64,000 bases of DNA from Magnaporthiopsis rhizophila (lineage: Eukaryota > Ascomycota > Sordariomycetes > Magnaporthales > Magnaporthaceae): NCBI GenBank assembly GCA_003049465.1, contig PYSS01000052.1, forward strand, positions 124,001-188,000. Direction: 5' to 3'. The notes beneath the pieces were generated by a model. That model was given only the letters and a program-made list of their open reading frames with translations, was not told the DNA's origin and did not search any database. Both the position numbers and the translations under genes were made by a program. Positions 21,152 to 32,920 of the stretch are shown here, piece after piece. Within the stretch, counting starts at the first letter, position 1. Every line of letters starts with the position of its first letter.

Positions 21152-22629
21152 ATGGTGTCTCAAAAGCCAACTCCGGAAAACATGACCATGATGCAGGGCT
21201 TCGAGTGGTCAGTCCAGGGCCAGAGAAGATACCTTTGTATGCTATGCTGACCGGTGTTTCTGCAGGTATGTGCCTGCCGACGGTAAGCACTGGGTGCGGC
21301 TAGATAAGCGGATTCCTCAACTCAAGGCCTGGGGCATGGACAACATCTGGGTGCCTCCCGGGTAAGAAGATTCCCAATTCTTGGATTTTTAAGGCTGAAG
21401 TGATACCTAAAGCCATCAGTCCCGTGTCTGCTTTCAAAACTGATATCTTGTGCTCCCGCAACAGATGCAAGGGTTCCAGCAACCAGGGCAACGGATACGA
21501 CATCTATGACCTGTGAGTGGCACTTGGTGGAGAAACTGAGCACTCATGAGACATCTCTTTCTCACTCTGTATTCTCGGGAAAGATACGACCTAGGGGAGT
21601 TTGATCAGAAGGGCTCCGTGGCTACCAAATGGGGCACCAAAGAGGAGCTGAAGAGACTCTGCTCCAATGCCAAAGAGAACGGCGTTGGCATCTATTGGGT
21701 ACGCCGATTACGCCATAGTCGTAATATTACCATGTCAGTATCACTAATCAAGGGGAGAGCAGGATGCGGTCCTCAACCACAAGTTCGCAGCCGACCACAA
21801 GGAGAAGTGTCCGGCGGCCGAGTTGGACGAGCAGGACCGGAACAAGTTCATCAGCGACAAATATGAGATCAACCGCGGTATGGCGTTTCCCGGCCCAAGC
21901 ACCACGCTTTCTGGGCTAACTCGCTGTCTTCTTTATCCTCGCCAAAGTGGGTTGGCTTCGACTTCCCAGGCCGGAATGGGAAATACTCTGAGCAGAAGTA
22001 CCACTAGTACCATTTCAGCGGCGTTGACTTCAACGAGGCAAATGGCAAGAAGGCCATCTACAAGATCATGGGCGACCAGAACCAGGGATGGGCCGTAAGA
22101 CGGGGATGTTGACAGCGAGAAGGGAAACTAGTGAGAACCACTTCTTTCCGTCAGGCGCCGTCGATACACCTTTGCTGACAACAGAGCGCCTGCTACTGCC
22201 ACTGCTACCCGCGCCCAGCGACTACCTCATGGGCTCAGATCTAGACTACTCCCACCCAGAGGTCGAGAAGGACGTGCTGAACTGGGGCGCGTGGCTCGCC
22301 GGCGAGCTGCCCCTGGCAGGCATCCGCTTCGATGCCATGAAGCACTACAGCGAGGACTTCCTGCGCAAGTTCATCAGCATGATGGACGACAAGTACGGCC
22401 GAGGTTAGTTCTTCGTCGGCGAGTTCTGGAAGGACAGCCTCGGCGACATGTCGCGCTACCTTGCGCGCATGGGCAAGAAGTTCTCGCTCTTCGACGTCCC
22501 GCTGGTCTACAACTTCAGCCAGATCTCGCAGGGTGACAGCGCCGACATGAGGAAGGTGTTTGACGACACGCTGGTGCAGCGCGAGCCCGTCAATGCTGTT
22601 GTGAGTTTGTTTTCTCGTCCCTTGTAGTG

Positions 22630-22673
<44 letters not shown>

Positions 22674-23423
22674 CTTTTTCTCATTCTGCGTCCGTCCATC
22701 CTTGGACTAGGGTATCCATCGCATATTCACTCAACAAAATCCGACTTGTGTTCCACCATCGGTCTATAGACCCTGGTCATGAACCACGACACGCAGCCCT
22801 ACCAGGCTCTCGAGGCCCCCATTGCGGACTGGTTGAAGCCGCTCGCCTATGCGCTCATCCTTCTGCGCACCTCAGGCTACCCCTGCGTCTGGTACGGCGA
22901 TCTGTACGGCATCAAGGGCGAACATCTTTTCCCTCCCAGCTGCTGGGGTGCCTTGCCCAAGCTTATGCTTGCCCGCAAGCTTTATGCAGTACGTCAAGGC
23001 ATCATTCTTGACGTTTCCTCGTCTCGTCATTTTTACCCTCCTTTCGCGCCGAAATCGGATGGAGGGCTAAACTAGAACTAACATCCGAATTCACACCACC
23101 CACCACCGCCACTACCACATCAGTATGGCGAGCAAGCCGACTATTTTGACTGCCAGACCTGTCTGGGTTGGGTAAAGTACGGCACCTGGGACCGGCCGCA
23201 CGGTTGCGCCGTGGTCCTCAGCAACGCCGGGCCCGGCGAGAAGCGCATGCACGTGGGCGAGATGCACGCCGGGGAGCGCTGGACCGACGTGCTCGGCTGG
23301 TCGGACCGCGAGGTCGAGATCGGCCACGACGGCTTTGGTGTCTTCCGCTGCGGTCAGTGCAGCGTCAGCGTCTATGTCAATAAAGACGCCAAGGGCAGGG
23401 AGCGGTTCTCGGAACAGTTGTAA
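21152..23423 (+). pseudogene. GH13 alpha-amylase (GH13_5-like), broken
   Basis: This matches the intracellular bacterial-type alpha-amylases of filamentous fungi. Exons by eye: 21152-21207, 21266-21361, 21465-21512, 21584-21698, 21763-21877, 21948-22130 (broken), 22219-22600, 22770-22988 and 23124-23423. Catalytic signposts are present: DAVLNHK, GIRFDAMKH (nucleophile Asp), FFVGEFW (acid/base Glu) and MNHDTQP. There are four defects. TAG at 22005-22007 sits where family members read WYHF (KYH-stop-YHFSG). TAG at 22406-22408 precedes FFVGEFW. The exon 21763-21877/21948 junction is out of phase by one base. Between GWA (22094) and DVDSEKGN (22105) the frame moves by one. Both TAGs fit TGG to TAG. 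The intron at 22601-22769 contains a T42 tract. No signal peptide is seen. Confidence 0.8.
22632..22673. repeat. T42 homopolymer in amylase intron
   Basis: 42 consecutive T, the longest run in the window, within the intron between the exons ending 22600 and starting 22770. Length may be inexact because of sequencing. Confidence 0.9.
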
Positions 23424-26068
23424 GTGCGGCTTCCCACATTCATTTCTTCCCATCCTTCTTCCCAAGTTTAGGGCTCCTTTACTGTCCTTCCCAAGGATCC
23501 GCGGATATTATGGATGGAAACCGTCGAGGTCATGTGCTAATACAGGAATTCGACGCTTCCCCACACCCGCCCGCTAGCGACACAAACATCTACGACGAGT
23601 GAGGGAGAAAACCGTTGATGGCGAGGCCTCGCTTTGTGTTTGAGTAGGTATTCAAACCATCTCCGGTCATTGATGCCTACAAACGCACAAGATGACTGCC
23701 GGGCGTCGTCCGCCTGGGATAGCATGTCCCTGCTTTCTTTATTTCCAGGAAATAAGTAGGCATTCCATAAGGTCCCAGTCCGTAGGTCAGCAGCGGGGAG
23801 CACATGTAATCAACTCGTTTCCCCATCGCCGCAACACTTTCGTCACTTCATATGTGGCACGAACGGGTCTCTCCAACTCTATTGGAGCGACCACGCCGTC
23901 TCGCATTGGGGCTTCATGGTGTGACCTTCCAAACGAAGTGCACCCAGCTCTTGTTCAACCACCCACCTTGCGATCTTCGAGATCCTTTATCCTTTGCATA
24001 CAGACGTTCGCCGTAGCCCAACCAGGTCAATGATGGAAACTTTCCCACTCCTATTCGCCGAGCCGTTGAACATTATCTGAGCCATGCCTCGCCATATACT
24101 CGCGGTCAGCCTCCCATGGAAGTGTCATATACCTACAATGCTACACTCCCCACCTCTGATGATCCAAAGGTAAAAGACGGAAGCCGACCTGTCAGCCCCT
24201 CTGCCAAGTTCCACGGCCCCTTCCGGCTTCATCGGACTAGACCTTAAGCTCATCCGTATCGTGCATGTGTCGCCCGACGACTTTTACCGAGCCTCGGATA
24301 CGGTGTGCGCGGCAGTTTGTTCGGCTGTGCGGAGGGACTTCGCCAGAACGATCACTAGCCCGATCCCGGGAGACAAACAACCCGGCAGCTAGCTAGAGCG
24401 AGATATGGAGCATACAAAAGTGACCAGCTGGGTGGGAATATAGACGCTACACGCTACAACAACAGGTAACACCCGTCCAGACTCTTGGTGGGGCAAAAAA
24501 GGTGTACTTGTACCTGTGTCTCTGGCTCGGGCCCAGTCGAACCGCTTCCATATCAGCTTTTCCCGGAAGTTTATTCGCCATGATATCCCGTCGCACACGA
24601 GGGCGGGGGCATGCAGCCATCGATAACAAGCACCCAGTTGTGGTGTTCGTGTCCATGCTCGTGTCCTTGTCCTTGTCCTTTTGCTCCCGTTCCTCAACCC
24701 CTTCTTTGATCCATTGCTCTCGTAAATGTCTCGACGTGGTAGGTAGCACAGGCCCAGACAAAATCGTCCACCATATCTCCCGTCTCACTCACACTACAAG
24801 TAGGTAGGTCCCGCGTTCTCCGGCTCGGCAGTCAACGCCGAGACCCCGTCGTCATCCTCAGCGTGTCCCGTCCCTCCCCCTGAGGACTCACTCACTGCCA
24901 AAGCTGTGCGATTTTCTCCAGGTGATGGGTTTCTTCCTCCTCGTCTGGTCTATCTCCCCACGCACCTCCGCACACGGCGTTTTGGGAGCGGATGTGCCCG
25001 GGCAGGTCCAAATCTAGTGGCAAACCATCGCCACCAAAGGAGAATCCCCGCCTCCTTGGTCGCGCATAGGCCGGGTTGATGATGAATCGGAAACGCCCGT
25101 TTATGCTACCGTGTCTATTGAGCACAATGGCAAAAGCTACCACTTAATCTACCTCTACTACAAGGACAGTTGGTCATTGATGAGATAAGAACTCGAAGCG
25201 GGCGGTTGCAGAAGCAAGAAACCTCGGTCTCTTCTTGGCTTTTATAAACATCATTTTCTTCTTGATATTTTATAATGGCACCATGGGCGTTTGTCCCAGT
25301 AATCGGAGAACCAAGCCAACATTGCCGGTCTTTTTTCCACGCCACGGTTGTCACGAAGGTGGCACAGATTTTGATGTGCGTCTCACTCCCAAGGTGCGTG
25401 CACAGTTGTTACAGTCTCAGCGGACTGGTTAAGGGGTGTGCGACAATGTTACTACTCTCAAACTCACAAGCGACCAGGTAGTACAAAACACAAGGCAAGG
25501 AGAGATGAGTCCAAAGCTAGACAAGGATTTGCTCCCGGTTTGTGTGGTGGTACCACCGGGCAATTCATTAATCGAAATTGATCGAAGTGTGATAGCCGGT
25601 AGCTACCGACCCTACCTAACCTATCTACCTACGTACAAATGCAGCGCCAATCAAATACACGATGATCATGATAGTAAACCCATGCCGACGGCCGTTTCGA
25701 TAAGAAAAGAATCCGTCAGCCCCTAAAATAAGACGTAAAAATAAAGAAATGCATGGATTGTGGGGCCACAAATACTGTATGACATTGTGGAAAGAACTGT
25801 AGTGGTTGAGATAAAAGAGAAACGAGATATTGTAGGAGGCCTCATAAGTCGTGACAAAATGGGAACAAGAGGAAAAGGAGGGTGATAAGGAGCAAGCGGG
25901 GGTTGAAGGAGACATGCCTGGGTCAGGCTTGATAAACTCAGTGACGAGTCAGCCTCTCCAGTTTTCCGAGGACGCCGGAAATTGCAGGATGGAAGACCTC
26001 AAAATAGGAACAGACGATTGTAATGTTATGGACAAGAATTAGGGAAGAGACGTGTGAATGACGCAGGA
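23424..26068. other. Long convergent intergenic region
   Basis: This 2.6-kb region lies between the amylase relic (plus) and the bZIP gene (minus). It contains only short overlapping open frames with no recognisable protein sequence, TAGGTAGGT words (about 24798, 25620) and AT-rich parts near 25700-25850 that could be the bZIP 3' UTR. I see no gene, RNA or transposon. Confidence 0.5.
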
Positions 26069-28000
26069 TCATGAGCTAAACCTCAGTGATTCCAGTTGCT
26101 CCATCATCGAGTCTAGCCTCGCCGTCATGCGCTCGACCCTGTAGGCAGTGAGAACATCCTGGACCTCCTCGTCGGCAGCATCGACAAGCTCGTAGCGGGC
26201 CAATGCCTTTTCAGTCTCTATGCCGCCGAAGATGTCAACGCTGGCGAGCCCATCCAGGTTGACCTCTATGGGCTCAGCCGACGATACGCTGATGGCTGGG
26301 GAGTCGTTGTAAAGAGCAAAGGCAGGATCATTCTCGAATTCGGGATCCGAGAGCACCGGAGTCACCGGAGTGGCCGGGGCATCAAGCTTCTTCTCTTCGA
26401 AGAGATCAGGGCGCGTGATAACAGGCGCGTCCATCTTCTCGTCGTCAGACTCAAAGGTCTCGCCGATGAAGTTGGAGGTCTTGCCGGACAGTACCGAGGG
26501 CTCGATGGAAACAGGGAGGACGATTTCAGGAGTCTCCATGACGGCGTAAACTTGCGGCTGGAAGTTGAAGCCGGCAATGTCCGTGTCCAATGCCAGACCC
26601 GAGAAGTCCATGGTCTGCTCAGGAATCAGGGCCATGCCAATCTGCTGACGATGCTGCTGGGTGGCATACGGGTTGACGTCCTTGGGCATTTGGCGGGACT
26701 CGGGCCTCTGCTCGGCCTGAGGGGCGGGCTGCGGCGCCTGAGGGAGTTGAGCCGGGTTGGCGCTGAGACGGTCAAGGAAATCCGAGAAAGAGGGCGACGA
26801 AAGAAGCATGCGGGTGAGATCTTGAAGCCTCTTGTTCTCGTCTTGAAGAGCACGGTTGTGCGCGCGCAGATCGCCATTCTCAGTGACTTTGCTGGCAATC
26901 TCGCTCTCGAGCTGCGTGATGTATTCTGTACCTGAGTGTTAGCAATGCGTCTTTTGTTTAAACACTTTCAATCTCGCGACCTCGCGACACTATGTTTGAG
27001 GAGTTCACTTGCCTTTTCTCCTTGAACGGAAAGCGCGGGCGGACACCTTGTTCCTCAGCTGACGGCGCTCCTTGCTGGTAAGCTTCTTGCCCTCCTCACT
27101 GGCAAGCAGCCTTTCGTCCTCGTCCATGTCCTCCTCATCCTTCTTGGATCGAGGCGGATGAAGAACTGGGCTCTGATTCTGGGACTCGCCGGTCGAGGGC
27201 TTGGCCCGCATCGAGTTGAGAAGCTGCGTGATCTTCTGCTCAACCATAGGATCTGATGGCTGGTTGGACTTGGAACGTTGGTGCTTGGCCTGCTGAGGCG
27301 GCGGCTGCTGCCTCTGCTGGATGATCTGCTGCTGCATCTTCTGCTGAGCCTGAGCCTTGGCGAGGGCGGCCTGCTGCTGGTGCATTCCCGGCCACACTCT
27401 GGTCGGGCCGCTGGCCGTGGACGAGAGTGGCGAGGGCGACGGGAGCCCTTGAGACTCCTGGCCGCCGATGATGCTGGGGTTGACGGTCGAGCCGAAGAAG
27501 AAGCTGTTGTCGGCTGGTGAATCGAACTCCATGTCCATGTCGACAGCGTGCTGCGATGGGCTGGTGTTGAAGTCGAAGTCGGGGTTGCTCATACCGAGGT
27601 ACTCCTCGATGTTGAACGAGTTGTAGCCCGTGATCTGGGTGTTGTTCTGGTTGACCGCCAGGGTCGTTGCCAGAGCGCCAGGAACGATGCCGGTCTGCTG
27701 CTTGTACATGTCGTAGTCGTGGCTAGGCCCAGAGAGAGGTTGAGTCGTCGTCAAGAGGGAAATCGGGGTCGCGGTTGTGGCCGAGGGGGTGGCCCTCGGG
27801 AACGAAGGCTTGGTGGTCGCTGCCGGCGACAGCGAGGGTGATTGGTACGACATGTTGCTGCTGTCGTACTCGCCAAAGTCGATGAGAGAGTCGACGAGGG
27901 GATCCATGATGCCTGCCTGCGACGAGGTCGGGCTGGTGTTTGACGGCCCCTTCGACATTCTCACGCTGCCGAACTCTTGCTCCTGCTTAATTGAGTTCAT
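26069..28000 (-). CDS. bZIP transcription factor
   Basis: A nuclear DNA-binding regulator of the fungal bZIP class. Exons are 28000-27013 and 26925-26069, giving 614 aa. The start chosen is MNSIKQEQEFGSVRMSK; the frame is open further upstream but has no ATG there. The basic region KERRQLRNKVSARAFRSRRK ends exon 1, and exon 2 continues EYITQLESEIASKV and then LRAHNRALQDENKRL, the leucine zipper (about residues 330-365). The intron (26926-27012, 87 bp) uses a GC donor (AAAAG|GCAAGT) with acceptor TACAG and branch site GCTAAC, and splits the Glu after RRK. Flanks are Gln-, Ser- and Pro-rich activation-type sequence. The target pathway is not evident and no symbol is given. Confidence 0.92.
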
Positions 28001-30886
28001 CAAGCCAGATGGGCCAGTGGCGAAAAGCGGCTGGCGGTGGCTGCCGGATGAGAAGATGGAATGGTATGGTGTTTGTTCTTTGTCGTCGGGGTCGAGCGAG
28101 CGGCAGCACTCTATAGTACTGTCGTTTTGATCGGTCCACGGTGTGCAAGGGGTCAGGGAGAAGAGGAGAACCAAGGACCAGAATGCTTGGGGTAGGTGGA
28201 TTGGGCAGAAGGGTTGGGAATCAATCGCGGGCGTGTTGGTGAAGAATGCTGGCTCCCGGAGTGAACGGGGATTTTGAGTTGAGGCCTAGGAAAACGGAAT
28301 CGAGAGAGGAGCGAGCGCCCTGGGCTGTGTCTGTGACCCACCTTTACGCTTGGTTGGGCAAACCCATGAGGCCGCGTCAGCTCCAAATCGACCGGGTCCG
28401 GGGTGAGTGAAAGACCCGGCCAATCACAGGACTGCAACACATTGCACAGCCTGTTTTGTGCCTCAGGTAGCCGGTACCCCGTGCACCAGCGCTCATGTCG
28501 TTCCGCCACTTGCTCGTCTCTCCTCCGCCCGCCATGGACTCCCTAGATAACCTGATCGGTAGTGCCGGTCGGTAAGGTGCAGGCCCTATCCCTCATGCAC
28601 CTTACCAGACGAAAACCTGTGCAAACTGGTACTTCCGTCCAGGCCCTTTGGCAAGTCGCTCTCCGTACCCAGTACCTGCCTCCAGCCGACGCTGGGGTAA
28701 GCACTCGCACCACCGGCGGTCCTGGGCTCTGTCCCCTTTCCTATGTACTGACATCTGTTGCATCCACCTCGCACTGGTACGTTTCCTGTCAGATCGGGGG
28801 AACCTTGTCCACCCGCCTGTCGAAGCGGACTTTCGGTTCCCAAACCAGCCAGCTTCCACGGCCTGAGGATGACGACGCCCAGGTTCCCCTTCTCGGCCGT
28901 GCCTCAAGCCCGCGACCAGAGCGGTGATGGCAGCTGCGTTTGGAGACACATGTTGGCTCCCGCAGCGGATACCGGTACTCCCTTACCTGCCTGGGACGTG
29001 AATCGGCTTCGTCTCATCTGATGCGTGGGATCTTTGCACTGGACTTCCACACCCAAATCGGTTGACAAGGCCGAAGACGGGAGAGCTTAATTGATGCTTG
29101 AGGATACCCGGGTTGGCTGCCGTCCTGAGATCTGGTACCTACACCTGCCTAATGAAGGTAGGTACATACTTCTCCATGCACGCCAAATTCTGATTGCGAC
29201 AACCCATACGATAGTGACCACGACGACAATTCCGCTTCCTCCCAACAAGGTGTGGGGGAAGGGATAAAAGAGCGTTTCGCCAAGACTTTCTCATAAACCA
29301 AGAAGACAAACCCATGTATTCGATGTTTCTCTTGTCGCTGCCTGCGCTGATGCGCTGATTACGAAAGCAAACAGCCGATCCTAAGCTGGCAGGGCCCCTA
29401 CCTCGTTCCCAGCCTTGCTGTGAGGCGGGAAATATCGAAGCCATGCCTGTCGCGAGGCAGTGTTTCTGAACACAGACTGTATTCCAGAGGCGGTGGTAGT
29501 TAAGGTATGTACCCATGCCTACATCCATGGAGACTGGTGCGCTCTTTTGTCGAAAGCCGGCCCCAGGGGGGAGGCGCATTGCTTTCAGCTTCCACAAACA
29601 AGCTATTGCCGCCGCCATCAGCATAGGACATTCTACACTCGATCGGAGACCTGGGCACCCCTCTCTCGTTTGGAGTTACGCGATAGAGCGGGAAAAAAGA
29701 CCGAACCCTATTGCAGCAGTAATCTCCTGCCCCTGCGTTTCTTCCGACCAGCGACCTTCCACAACGTACCGTACCGCCTTGGTCCTTTGTCCAAACAAAA
29801 TCCTACAGGTGCCTGCTAGTATGCACAACCAACTCAGCACAGCCCCAAGAGCGGCCGCCAACTAACGACAATCCGGTCACGGAGATTCTCCACCCAATAC
29901 GAATACAAGCTCAATCAGACGGACAAGGATGTGGTTGTTGTGATTGTGCCCCGGCGTGACAGCCACGGCCCCTGTTTGGTCGATCGGCATATCGGTATTT
30001 TACTGCTCCGCCGACCGCCGGTGGCCGATTCTTCGTACCATCCCAAAAGAATGATGGGTAAGCCTTGCATAACAATCATAGCACAGTCTTATATTACCTC
30101 CCCTAAGTTCACGGGGGCGGAGTTGCAAGTACGAAGTAACTAGTTCCTACCGTACATCCTTGCGTGCATTCCCAGTGGGCTCTTGGGTAATTCCATGTCA
30201 TCTCTTGGCATGCCCGATGCTATTCCATCCCGTCTTTTTTGTCTATCGGATCCCCGATAGTGTCCACCGAGACTCCGTGCGTGGCGCAAAACAGGGGCGA
30301 AACGATTGCAATGGGGTTTTGGGTGGCGTGGCGTCAGTATGGCGGTGCATATGTGTAGTGGTGGGTCCCGTCCGTCCATTCATGATCGCTGGGTCGGCAT
30401 TCGGCATGAGGGATCGACTGCCCGGCTTGGCAGAGAAGTTTGCCGAGGACGTCACAATTGTTTGACAAGAGATGACCCCGAGGCTTTGGGCCAGGCACGC
30501 TACCGTACTTTTCAGGAGGCCGTGGGTATGTAGAAACGCAGACCGTAAAATCGGCGAACCATAGTCGCCGCAAAGTTCCCCATGAGAAATACTACAAAGT
30601 CCTTGGTAACCGGAGTGCTCTTGGTGCTGGAGGAAGCACAGGTGGCGGTTTGCAGTCCGTAGCTACAGCAACGTCTTGTTATCTATTTGCAACCTTCACT
30701 TTCGAGATACACACATGTGATTGTCAGTTAAATTCACAAGATCTGTTCTACTTGTTCTGGCGTGATAAATAAACCAAAAAAAAAAAAAAAAAAAAAAAAA
30801 AAAACGTCTCCCTTGTCGGGTCGGTTCTTGAGGGTACACCTCCCTCACTATAAAGATGGAAGGGATATGGTAGACCACTATCACGT
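28001..30886. other. Long upstream region of the bZIP gene and spacer
   Basis: This 2.9-kb region lies upstream of the minus-strand bZIP gene and downstream of the minus-strand Cys-rich gene. The frame is open without ATG from 28000 to about 28174, so the bZIP leader may be long. An A29 run lies at 30776-30804. The short overlapping frames between 28560 and 30600 show no family features. No gene is supported. Confidence 0.5.
30776..30804. repeat. A29 homopolymer
   Basis: 29 consecutive A about 85 bp downstream of the stop of the small Cys-rich gene (minus). Confidence 0.9.
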
Positions 30887-31240
30887 CTACATGATACTGC
30901 GCGGCTTGCGCCTCCCGCGCGTTCTGTGAGCCTGCTTTGCAGTCTGGGCGTCCTGCATCCACTGAGCATCTCGCGCCTCTCGTACCTGATGGTATTTAGC
31001 CATCGCATCGGCAAACTCCTCCCAGTCTGCGCCAAACTCAACTTTGCAGACGCACAAAGTGCCTGGTACCGTAAGGCAGGGGCACACGACGATGCAGTCG
31101 GCTTCGGCATGTGCCTGGCTGGATGGGTGACACGCGTCGCAAATGTACTCGAGAACCTCGCAGCCGCTGTTGCGGATCTTGAAATGGAACGGCTCCTTGG
31201 TCTGCTCGCAACCCCAGCATCGGTAGCCCAACTTGGCCAT
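30887..31240 (-). CDS. Small Cys-rich protein, possible zinc-binding, 117 aa
   Basis: I do not recognise this family. One exon runs from ATG 31240 to the stop at 30887. It begins MAKLGYRCWGCEQTKEPFHF. Cysteines fall at residues 8, 11, 27, 34, 37, 49, 53, 55, 63 and 65. The C8-x2-C11 and C34-x2-C37 pairs look like a zinc ribbon or treble-clef module. The tail is charged (EARDAQWMQDAQ, then RGRRKPRSIM). No signal peptide is seen, so it is probably intracellular. It could be a small zinc-finger protein of unknown role, and zinc binding is inferred only from Cys spacing. Confidence 0.65.
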   Translation of the reverse strand: MAKLGYRCWGCEQTKEPFHFKIRNSGCEVLEYICDACHPSSQAHAEADCIVVCPCLTVPGTLCVCKVEFGADWEEFADAMAKYHQVREARDAQWMQDAQTAKQAHRTRGRRKPRSIM

Positions 31241-31772
31241 TTTGACCTGCTTGATCGGTAAATGGGATGAATGGTATGGGGTGGTGTCCCCTTGGTTCGA
31301 ATCGAGCGCTTGGAGCGAATGGAAATGGGGAAGAGGCCTAGAGACGATGATGTTGAGATGGGCGGTGGTATGTTAGAATTGATGCTGATTAGCCAAAAAC
31401 TTGACGTTTTCTTCCACCCCTGAGAATTCGAGATCAATCATTTATACGTCCAGACAATAAAAGGTGAGCCATATCTCTTTGATGTGGAAGCTATTCATAT
31501 CCCATTGTTCGGCATTCATAGCTTTTTGGGGCCTGGCTGTTTCTGGCAGCACCCGGAGGTAGGTGGGACATCACAAAGAGCGCAACTGCAAAGACCTTTG
31601 TTGCTTGGAGCAGCTGGCATTTGGCTGATATTTTGAGAGTGCCTGGAGAGACATAACGAAATTCATGTCGATGGCGTGAAAGAGGTGAGTGCACGAGGGA
31701 CGATGGTGCGTGATGCCGGGACCCTATGCCTCCATCCGACTGCCGACGATATTGCGTGTGTCTTGGTATCAG
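31241..31772. other. Intergenic spacer
   Basis: This 532-bp stretch lies between the Cys-rich gene and the decayed gene, both on the minus strand. It probably holds the Cys-rich gene promoter. Nothing else is seen. Confidence 0.5.
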
Positions 31773-32640
31773 CTAAAGCTGCGCACCTGTCTTGAAGCTA
31801 TGTAGAAAGGGGTTGTATGGCATAGTTGGGATTGGAAGCTCGCATGGATTCCTCTTGGATCTCTCGAGTTTGCGCAAGCTCTTGCGGGCCTGATGTGTGA
31901 AAGACCCTGTATGCTCCCGCTCATTGCGTAGCTCGGGGACCAGCTCCGGTATGCTGCAAGTCGGGCAATCTGGGGAGAGGAGGAAGTGACGTAGGGTCGA
32001 TGATATACGCATGGGTGCAGGGCAGAGTCGTGGTGTGAGTGGCCGAAAAACGTCGTTGCCAGCAGCGGCTGCGCGATCTCGAGCATGTCCTCCTCGATAT
32101 CCACAATCCACTGGAGAATGTACCTCAGGCTTGCGGTAGACGCCATCACTACGCCAGTCCGCCCGCCCGCCGCCCGGCGCTCCCCTACGACAGACTAGAC
32201 GATGTCGCGCAGCTCGCGCTTCCGGCTCCGGAGCTGACGGTCCGCTGGCAGCGACCGCCCATCGGGGATTCCAGCAGCGGCTATACCGTGTAGACGGCCT
32301 CGCGCGCCTTCGCCAGGACCTGTGTGTAGCTCACCAGTACCTCAATGTCGAACCCGGAGCCAGCCTCCAGCTTTGGTCAATATGTCAAGCTCGGCCGAGA
32401 CAGCTCTGCGATTCGTCCTATTTTTCCTTTCCTTCTCTTTGTGCCCAGGATTTGGTATCTTATTGAATGTATCCGATAGATTTAGGTGTCGCCCTAACTT
32501 ACACGCTTTATGATAGCTCTTACCTGTCTGATTAGTGCCCCAAACTCTAATGCGGAGAAGCTATTGAGGCGGAGACAGACGAGCAGATCTGAGGGTGCTG
32601 ACACATCCAACACTGCAGAGTAAACTTTCTTCGTGTAGTA
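31773..32640 (-). pseudogene. Decayed multi-exon gene of unknown family
   Basis: Phase-matched coding pieces run leftwards on the minus strand. Exon 32640-32524 reads VYSAVLDVSAPSDLLVCL then SALEFGALIRQ before a GTAAGA donor. Exon 32370-32287 reads LEAGSGFDIEVLVSYTQVLA then KAREAVYT before GTATAG. From 32233 it reads LRSRKRELRDIV, hits TAG (32195-32197), and continues in the same frame as SVVGERR and then SLRYILQWIVDIEEDMLEIA. After about 32040 the sensible frame changes, ending with DCPTCSIPELVPELRNE and a stop at 31773. The joined exons 1-2 read as a believable helical protein. The in-frame TAG and the later frame change indicate decay. The 5' end is unknown. Confidence 0.45.
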
Positions 32641-32920
32641 CTAGCCTTAGGATGAATATACAAGGATGGAAAACAACAAAGCTTGTATCCCTAGCTCCCT
32701 CTTGAATAGGTGTTTGCCTTTAGGGCAAGGAGATGTTGGCACACCTAAGATTTCCTCCAGGAAACAGCGTGAATAGTGGCAACCCCAGCAAAGCACGGGG
32801 GGATGAGGCATTTCATATTATCAATCTATGGGGAAAGTTTCAACGAGGAGGTCCAATCCTCAAGTGAAACCCGTGTGGAAATTGTGAGAAGATAAGGAGA
32901 GTCGGCGGCGGCTGGTCTTG

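Noticed and set aside
28562..30465. Several 80-160 codon frames on both strands
   Set aside because: They overlap each other, lack domain-like sequence and cannot be joined by convincing introns.
31295..31310. GGTTCGAATCG resembling a tRNA B box
   Set aside because: No A box at the right distance and no cloverleaf could be drawn; no tRNA is supported in the window.
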